Positions 6,350-11,367 of a stretch of DNA of 11,367 nucleotides are shown here, in pieces. Numbering within the stretch: position 1 is the first letter of the stretch; each line of letters starts with the position of its first letter. Origin of the DNA: CAZKDV01 sp964551645 (lineage in GTDB: Bacteria; Bacteroidota; Bacteroidia; Bacteroidales; DTU049); contig CAZKDV010000080.1 of the NCBI GenBank assembly GCA_964551645.1, positions 1-11,367 of the forward strand, given 5' to 3'. The position numbers and the translations under genes were made by a program. The notes under the pieces were generated by a model. It was not told where the DNA came from. It ran no database searches and worked only from the letters and a program-made list of their open reading frames with translations.

Positions 6350-8596
6350 TTAATGATGGTGATCGTTGTGTGCTATTGGTTTGTCAAGTTTGAAACGCAA
6401 GCCGGCATATATTTTTCTGCCTAAAATTGGTCCCCAAACCATTGAGGAGTCAAAATATGGTCCAAAAGGATCGTCAGCTGCAATTATTGGATTGCTTTGA
6501 GTAAAGTCAAATAAGTTTTCTATACCTATGTATAAGTCCCATTTTTTGTATTTATGACTTATTTGTAAATTTACTATAGAAAACATTGGAGAGTATTTGG
6601 CTAAGCGGTATTCTTCGGGATTAAATGTTAGTTCTGGCAAGCGACTTTTTCCGTTTAATAAATATGTTGCATCAAACTGCCACCTTAAATTTGGAGTTGC
6701 ATAACTAGTTGTTAGTAAGTACTTCCAATTGTTTACTAAATACTTGTCTTTCAAAACACCCTCATAACTTGCCTTGACATCATTATATCTAATGGCAGTC
6801 CTAATTTCAGTGTTTTTCAATGGATTATAACTTAGCTCAATTTGAGCGTGCGAGGCAAATGATTTGCCGTCAAGATTATATATTCTGATTGCATTCATGT
6901 CTTTTTCGTAATCAATAATTGCTTGCTTGTTGAAAAAAGTATAATAATATTCAGTTGTTACTGAAATATCTTTGCCAAATAATTTATAGTTGAAACTGAG
7001 ATTAATTCCCGTATTGTATGCTTCTTCAAGCAAATTTTCTTCTTCAAACACAATTTTTCTGGCTGATGCAAGCATTTGAATATTTTCGGCTATAATTCTT
7101 GGTGAACGATAACCTTTTCCGGCAGATGCTCTAAGTGTGATATGCTCGTTTAGTGCAAACCTAGTGTGGATTCTTGGAGTATAGAGCAAACCATGAATTG
7201 AATGTTTGTCAATGCGAAAACCTGCAATAAAAGTAAATCGTTCAGGAATAAGGTAAGTATATTGTGCAAACGCTCCCGGTACACTCTCGTTAGTACGAAA
7301 TATGCTATCATTAAAAGATTCGTCATATTTATCATACATCATGCTAATTCCTGCGTGTAGGCTATGTTCGGGCTTGTGAAGTTCTGTATTGAATATCAAA
7401 TTTGAATAATATCCATACTGTTTGCCCGAATATGTCTTTAAACCAAAAGAGCTTTCCATGTCGTGGATTGAGAAGGAGTTAATAAACCCGATATTCATGT
7501 TTTTCGGATTTCTAAATAAATATCCAGTTTTAGCGAAAGCATCAATACGATTGGTGTTTATTTCTGTACCGTAATATTGCTTTTGTTCGCCATTATTATT
7601 GAAGAAAGCAACTTGTCCGCCTTTTCTTGCTTCGCTCAAACCTCTAATTCCCCATCTAGCCTCAAATCCTGATTCTTCGTTGTTATAGTTCCAATGATTT
7701 GCAATATGCACTTGTTGAACCAAAGGCATATCCAAAAAACCATCTTTGTTTTGGTCAATGATAGCCGATGAGTTTTGATAGTGCCCGTATATCATCGTTT
7801 GCAAGTCGTGGTCTAAAACGACTCTTTGATTAAGGTTGGCTTCAATTCTCGAATGTTGGTCGGCATAGATGTTCACAAAAGTTGATTCATCGCTTTCTGG
7901 TTTTTTTAATTCTGCATTAATTTGACCAGTAATTGATTCGTATCCATTCAGCACAGAGGCTGTTCCTTTTGAAACATAGATTGACTCAAGCCATGAACCA
8001 GGCAGATATTCCAAGCCATAGGGAATACCCAAACCACGCAAATAGGGCATGTTTTCAAAAAGTATTTGGCTGTATATCCCTGATAATCCTAGCAACTGTA
8101 TTTGCTTGGCTCCACTCACTGCATCATTATATTGAACATCAACTGAAGCATTGGTTTCAAAACTTTCGGCAAGATTACAGCAAGCTGCTCTTTGAAGTTC
8201 GCCTGTTGTGATATGCTGTGATAGTATAGGTTCCATTCGTAAAATATGAGAACCTGAGCCTCTTTCGGCTATAACAATTTCTTTAAGGCTTTTGCCGAGA
8301 TTTAGCACAAGCTCAATATGTTCATCTGTATTGCTTACAAAAAGCGTATCAGATTTATATCCGACAAATGAGAAAACAAGTGGAAAGTTAGTTTTTTGCC
8401 CTATTTCTAATGCAAATGCACCTTTGCTATCTGTTGTTGTTCCAGATGATTTATCTGCTAAATAAATATTAACACCGGGAAGTGGAGATTTATTTCCTTT
8501 TTCGTTGATTTCATAGACAGTGCCTTGTATTTGTTGGGAGAAAATTGTTAATGGTAATATGATTATTATTAATAAAATTTTAATTTTTTTGAACAT
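6350..8596 (-). CDS. TonB-dependent receptor, probable metal (copper) transport or binding
   Basis: This is a 748-residue outer-membrane receptor. Residues 1-20 (MFKKIKILLIIIILPLTIFS) form the signal peptide, which is why the ATG at 8594-8596 is chosen over the upstream in-frame ATG at 8660-8662. Residues 21-100 are a CarboxypepD_reg-like beta-sandwich (GVNIYLADKSSGTTTDSKG, FSFVGYKSDTLFV). A TonB-box-like region (LKEIVIAER, 104-112) precedes the plug (about 115-232), which carries the Cys139-Cys140 pair in RAACCNLAESFETN and GAKQIQLLGLSG. The beta-barrel extends to a final strand followed by the His-rich tail AHNDHHH. The AACCNLAESFETN signature is one I associate with a Bacteroidota receptor group found beside HMA genes. 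A Cys pair, a His tail and an HMA neighbour point to a soft metal; a siderophore-type chelate is the main alternative. Confidence 0.85.
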   Translation of the reverse strand: MFKKIKILLIIIILPLTIFSQQIQGTVYEINEKGNKSPLPGVNIYLADKSSGTTTDSKGAFALEIGQKTNFPLVFSFVGYKSDTLFVSNTDEHIELVLNLGKSLKEIVIAERGSGSHILRMEPILSQHITTGELQRAACCNLAESFETNASVDVQYNDAVSGAKQIQLLGLSGIYSQILFENMPYLRGLGIPYGLEYLPGSWLESIYVSKGTASVLNGYESITGQINAELKKPESDESTFVNIYADQHSRIEANLNQRVVLDHDLQTMIYGHYQNSSAIIDQNKDGFLDMPLVQQVHIANHWNYNNEESGFEARWGIRGLSEARKGGQVAFFNNNGEQKQYYGTEINTNRIDAFAKTGYLFRNPKNMNIGFINSFSIHDMESSFGLKTYSGKQYGYYSNLIFNTELHKPEHSLHAGISMMYDKYDESFNDSIFRTNESVPGAFAQYTYLIPERFTFIAGFRIDKHSIHGLLYTPRIHTRFALNEHITLRASAGKGYRSPRIIAENIQMLASARKIVFEEENLLEEAYNTGINLSFNYKLFGKDISVTTEYYYTFFNKQAIIDYEKDMNAIRIYNLDGKSFASHAQIELSYNPLKNTEIRTAIRYNDVKASYEGVLKDKYLVNNWKYLLTTSYATPNLRWQFDATYLLNGKSRLPELTFNPEEYRLAKYSPMFSIVNLQISHKYKKWDLYIGIENLFDFTQSNPIIAADDPFGPYFDSSMVWGPILGRKIYAGLRFKLDKPIAHNDHHH

Positions 8597-8659
8597 AGTT
8601 TTTGTTTTTAAGTTGTAAAAAATGAATAAATAAAAACATCTGAAACAACATAAATAATT

Positions 8660-8683
8660 CATGCATAGAAAATTACTTGCATG
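8660..8683. repeat. Inverted repeat CATGCA-N12-TGCATG
   Basis: CATGCA (8660-8665) and TGCATG (8678-8683) are perfect complements in the 102-bp gap between the HYC_CC_PP-type gene and the TonB receptor. It could be an mRNA hairpin tuning expression within the operon or a protein-binding site. It has no adjacent T run on the minus strand that would make it a typical terminator. Confidence 0.35.
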
Positions 8684-8698
8684 CTTGTTGCTCAGATT

Positions 8699-9181
8699 TT
8701 AGTTCAAAAAAGTGGGTATTTTGATAGTGCGAAATAAAATAACTATAAAAGCACCAATTTTGGGTGGTGGCTGCGGAAGCAATTGCAAAATTGGTGTGTG
8801 AAGTATATTAATTAGATTATTGTTTTGAAAACTATTGTAAGTGATAATTGGATTATCATTAATGTCGTATTTGCTATCTTGAGAAACTAAAACTGTTTCA
8901 TCTGTATGTAAAAAGTAATTTTTATCGCTACAACATTTGCTATTGCTTTTGATTTTACAAGATTCAGTACAATCGTGTGTGCAAATTTCATCATTATCTT
9001 GTGTGCAAGAATCAGAATTAAGAATATGATGCTCATCGCAGTTAATTGAGTGAAAAAGTGTTATGTATTCTTTATTTTCAATTTGGCAATAATGTACAAA
9101 TATGTTAAATCCACCTATGCTTAAAATCATGATGAGAGATAGGAAGTAACTGAAAAATTGTTTTGCCAATTTGCGTATCAT
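8699..9181 (-). CDS. Small Cys/His-rich protein of the HYC_CC_PP type
   Basis: This is a 160-residue protein of unknown function. Residues about 8-28 form a hydrophobic segment (signal peptide or anchor), followed immediately by FVHYC (His30-Tyr31-Cys32). The middle is rich in possible ligands: Cys48, His51-52, Cys59, Cys67, His69, Cys71, Cys75 and the pair Cys83-Cys84 (KCCSD). QPPPK (137-141) is followed by a second hydrophobic stretch (IGAFIVILF). The HYC, CC and PP motifs in this order define a small Bacteroidota family annotated as HYC_CC_PP, which recurs near TonB receptors and metal-handling genes. It is the first gene of the three-gene group and lies 102 bp before the receptor start. 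A role in sensing, binding or presenting the metal is inferred from context only. The chosen start gives the only full-length hydrophobic N-terminus. Confidence 0.75.
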   Translation of the reverse strand: MIRKLAKQFFSYFLSLIMILSIGGFNIFVHYCQIENKEYITLFHSINCDEHHILNSDSCTQDNDEICTHDCTESCKIKSNSKCCSDKNYFLHTDETVLVSQDSKYDINDNPIITYNSFQNNNLINILHTPILQLLPQPPPKIGAFIVILFRTIKIPTFLN

Positions 9182-9185
9182 AATG

Positions 9186-9193
9186 CAAAATTA
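9186..9193 (-). promoter_or_regulatory. Possible -7 box for the metal operon
   Basis: On the minus strand TAATTTTG matches TAnnTTTG and ends 4 nt before the ATG at 9181. Used as drawn, it would give an mRNA starting almost at the start codon. No clear -33 box is visible in the very AT-rich sequence upstream, so this may be chance. Confidence 0.25.
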
Positions 9194-9294
9194 CAATAAA
9201 TAATTAAGACTATTTAAAAATAAATTTAAAAAAATAAAAAATAGCACAATGGGTTTAATAGTAATTAAAAACCAACAGAATCCGTTAACTAGTT

Positions 9295-10572
9295 TTATTG
9301 CGGTGGCACTACCCTTGCCCGGAAGCTGCCTCCGGTAGGTGTTGAAAATCCAGGCAAAAGTCTTATGTAACATCTATCTTCGTATATTCCGGTGGTTTTT
9401 GCCCCCGACAGTGTTCTTCCGCAGGGTACATTGGGGTAAAGGCTGAAAATGCCAGCTTGGTTTTGATTAAAGTTAGACGAGCCGGGTGCTAAATTAGAAA
9501 AATAAAAATACCCGTCATAGGCTCCGCTCCAGCCCCAGTTAACATGAAAATAGGATGTTGTTTGGTAGCCGTCAACCACAAACGCATGACCTCCATCGGC
9601 ACCATATCCCTGATAAATAATAGGGCGACCGTTATCAATTTCCGCAACAACCATATTGTTCCAAGCACTTGCGGAGTAAGAGCTTTTCTTTTTAAAATTT
9701 GCCGAAGAATGGTATTTAAAATATTGAACCAAAGCATTACGCGCATTGTATTGTGTTTCACCCACATATGCACCGGAGCCGCTGGGGCTATAATTCATAT
9801 TTACGGCAACTCCGCAGTGGTACAATAAAAGTGCAACGCTACTGTTGTAAGTAGTTAAGGGCATATTAACCCAGTTGTACTCTGTTGCTCCGAAATTTGC
9901 CGATAAAGTTCCGTAACCGGGACAACTATAACTATGACTGCCGCTACCTATTGTTGGGTACGACCAATATTTCATTACCTGCGCCATGGCAACAGCCACA
10001 CAACCTGCCCAAACACGCCCGCCGGGACCTGAAGCATTAGCCGGACAATAAGCGTTATATCCTGCACCCTGATTCCATGTTGTTGATAGCAATGATGAAA
10101 TGCTTAATAGTTCGTGCTGATCTTTGCTTTTATCAAAGTTTGAATAGTAATTCCATTGTTCTGTGGCTTCTTCGTGTGGCTCGCTTTTTTCGGCTATGGC
10201 ATAAGCTATTTGTTTGCGATAGCTTTCGAGCCATGCATTCATGGCGGGAGGGCGGCTGGCACTTGCGGTGTCGAATGTACCGCCGAACGAATAAGCCAAA
10301 ACAGGCATGGTGTTTTGCCAAGCCGAAACTATTATCCAGCCAGCATTTGCGTTTGCATTAAAAACATAAAATAAGCTATCTGCATTGTTGGTGGCTACAA
10401 AAGCCAGCTCCATTTCAAAAGCTGCATTTTTAAAGGAGCTATCCTGCACGGCAGCCCGTTCGGTGAAAAAGATTTTTGCAAGATTACCTGCAATTTTGGG
10501 AGGTACGCTTTGCGGAAACAAACAATTTACAGTAAATGTAAATATGGCGACGATAAAAATTCTAATTTTCAT
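9295..10572 (-). CDS. Secreted C10 family (streptopain-like) cysteine peptidase
   Basis: This 425-residue pre-pro-protease should cleave proteins outside the cell. Residues 1-21 are a signal peptide. About 22-130 is a Spi/C10 propeptide-like region (GWIIVSAWQNTMPVLAYSFGG) that would keep the enzyme inactive until processed. The catalytic domain spans about 155-380: nucleophile Cys191 in WAGCVAVAMAQVMKYW, catalytic His329 in GADGGHAFVVDGY, and the conserved Trp-rich segment NWGWSGAYDGYF (345-356). The C-terminus (RCYIRLLPGFSTPTGGSFRA, 400-419) resembles the '3-coathanger stack' segment at the end of many Bacteroidota surface proteins; no typical type IX secretion tail is seen. The gene starts 4 bp after the stop of the upstream surface protein, so the two are probably co-transcribed. 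It is GC-richer than the metal operon downstream. Catalytic residues are intact, so activity is likely; the substrate is unknown. Confidence 0.92.
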   Translation of the reverse strand: MKIRIFIVAIFTFTVNCLFPQSVPPKIAGNLAKIFFTERAAVQDSSFKNAAFEMELAFVATNNADSLFYVFNANANAGWIIVSAWQNTMPVLAYSFGGTFDTASASRPPAMNAWLESYRKQIAYAIAEKSEPHEEATEQWNYYSNFDKSKDQHELLSISSLLSTTWNQGAGYNAYCPANASGPGGRVWAGCVAVAMAQVMKYWSYPTIGSGSHSYSCPGYGTLSANFGATEYNWVNMPLTTYNSSVALLLYHCGVAVNMNYSPSGSGAYVGETQYNARNALVQYFKYHSSANFKKKSSYSASAWNNMVVAEIDNGRPIIYQGYGADGGHAFVVDGYQTTSYFHVNWGWSGAYDGYFYFSNLAPGSSNFNQNQAGIFSLYPNVPCGRTLSGAKTTGIYEDRCYIRLLPGFSTPTGGSFRARVVPPQ

Positions 10573-10576
10573 TGTA

Positions 10577-11367
10577 TTAGTTTTTAGTGTGCTTTAACTG
10601 TTTTTTTAACTCGGCATTTTCCTTTTTTAGCTGCTCCACCGATTTATTAAGGTCAATAACATAAAGCGTTAGCTCTTCAATTTTTTCCATCATGCGTTTG
10701 CTCATGTCGCCTACATACAGTCCATCATTTTCTATTTCCGAAGCTGTAGGTATCCCCGGAAGATGCTTTTGGGTTTTAATGAATTTTTCTAACTCATTAA
10801 GATTCATTAGCTTATATTTATCGTCGAATACATAATCGCACCAGCCGGACGAGACTCTTATTTCGCATACTTCAAGAATGCCAGCGTTTGTTAAACGCAT
10901 TTTATGTTTAGCTATTAGATTAGAAAAATTTGAAAAATATGACCAATACAAGGCATGTGGAGTTGTTGTAGCACCAAATAACCAGCCTGTATTAGTGTTA
11001 GTTGAATTAAAAGTCATGGCAGAGTTGATATTAGCACTTAGGCATAAGTTGTTGTGCCAACTACCCCATGCTGTTAATGTCTTAAAGGTTTTAATCTCCA
11101 AACCGGCATTTGGGGCAGATGTTCCAATTCCAACAAAACCTGTTGTATCTGTTGCATAAATACTGCTCCCATTCGGTGTCCATAACGAATTTTCCCCAGA
11201 TTTTTCTGAATACAATGAATACGGCACGCTTAGCAGTTGCGATACGCCCATAAACTGAAACGAGGTTCCGCCATTTTGATCCATTTCAATTTTTACAAAA
11301 TAGCTGTCGTTGCCCCAGTTGATTGTTGAGAAAACACCCGAAACTACTGTGCCTGCGCCAATTTTCA
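10577..11367 (-). CDS. Surface protein with coiled-coil C-terminus (partial, N-terminus missing)
   Basis: The frame runs unbroken to the window edge, adding 27 codons before the first visible ATG (11284), so that ATG is internal and the true start lies outside. At least 262 residues are visible. GAGTVVSGVFSTINWGN, then FVKIEMDQNGGTSF and SQLLSVPYSLYSEKSG, form a segment common to large Bacteroidota surface proteins. Next come short beta repeats of tail-fibre type (TTGFVGIGTSAPNAGLEI). The end is YKLMNLNELEKFIKTQKHLP, then EIENDGLYVGDM, then a heptad-patterned coiled coil (MMEKIEELTLYVIDLNKSVE onward) rich in Lys and Glu. This C-terminal arrangement resembles the region found where other fibre-like proteins carry an endosialidase-type chaperone, and suggests trimerisation. 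No catalytic function is visible. It is coupled to the C10 peptidase (4-bp gap), which might process it or share its surface role. Confidence 0.8.
   Translation of the reverse strand, partial: KIGAGTVVSGVFSTINWGNDSYFVKIEMDQNGGTSFQFMGVSQLLSVPYSLYSEKSGENSLWTPNGSSIYATDTTGFVGIGTSAPNAGLEIKTFKTLTAWGSWHNNLCLSANINSAMTFNSTNTNTGWLFGATTTPHALYWSYFSNFSNLIAKHKMRLTNAGILEVCEIRVSSGWCDYVFDDKYKLMNLNELEKFIKTQKHLPGIPTASEIENDGLYVGDMSKRMMEKIEELTLYVIDLNKSVEQLKKENAELKKQLKHTKN

Noticed and set aside
7933..8211. Plus-strand open frame antisense to the metal TonB receptor
   Set aside because: It overlaps the well-supported plug domain on the other strand and has no recognisable protein features.
8597..8662. In-frame upstream ATG extending the metal TonB receptor by 22 residues
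   Set aside because: The extra residues precede a complete signal peptide starting at 8596, and the upstream ATG overlaps the CATGCA inverted repeat.
9191..9373. Separate 60-residue minus-strand frame overlapping the peptidase 3' end
   Set aside because: It is an alternate-frame reading of the peptidase C-terminus running into AT-rich spacer, with no family resemblance or start signal.
9489..10374. Several open frames of 60-95 codons on both strands over the C10 peptidase
   Set aside because: All are shadows in the GC-richer peptidase gene, whose catalytic Cys and His motifs are intact in the main frame.
1..11367. CRISPR array, tRNA, rRNA or insertion sequence
   Set aside because: No regularly spaced repeats, cloverleaf-like sequence, rRNA signature or transposase was seen in reading both strands.

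Overview
The window reads as AT-rich chromosomal DNA of a member of the Bacteroidota (Bacteroidetes). The evidence is: promoter-like TAnnTTTG -7 boxes with few convincing Shine-Dalgarno sequences; two TonB-dependent receptors, one with a CarboxypepD_reg-like N-terminal extension; a BtuG-type surface lipoprotein; a FISUMP-domain lipoprotein; and a C10 peptidase ending in a '3-coathanger'-like segment. Genus or species cannot be named from the sequence.

Layout, left to right. (1) 1-94, minus: the signal peptide and first residues of a secreted protein that leaves the window, with a good divergent promoter. (2) 345-1415, plus: an intact tyrosine recombinase with an extra N-terminal domain, followed by about 330 bp of AT-rich non-coding DNA. 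(3) 1746-5180, plus: promoter, cobalamin riboswitch, BtuB-like TonB-dependent receptor and BtuG-like beta-propeller lipoprotein. This is a vitamin B12 capture and outer-membrane uptake unit under B12 feedback. (4) 5231-5932, minus: a FISUMP-domain lipoprotein convergent with btuG. (5) 6027-9181, minus: a three-gene group read in the order HYC_CC_PP-type Cys/His-rich small protein, TonB-dependent receptor with a Cys-Cys pair in its plug and a His-rich tail, and secreted HMA (CxxC) protein. It looks like a heavy-metal, probably copper, handling operon. (6) 9295-11367, minus: a secreted C10 (streptopain-like) cysteine peptidase lying 4 bp downstream of the C-terminal part of a surface protein with a coiled-coil end, which runs off the window.

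How the parts work together. In the B12 unit, the BtuG-like protein would bind cobalamin at the surface and hand it to the BtuB-like receptor, and the riboswitch would shut both off when cobalamin is plentiful. No btuCDF, tonB or cobamide-synthesis gene is present here. In the metal group, the receptor would move a metal or metal chelate across the outer membrane while the HMA protein handles metal in the periplasm; the substrate is inferred only from Cys/His motifs and gene order. No tRNA, rRNA, CRISPR array or insertion sequence was seen. Most of the content belongs to recognisable families. The least explained points are the extra domain of the recombinase, the riboswitch expression platform, and the role of the HYC_CC_PP-type protein.
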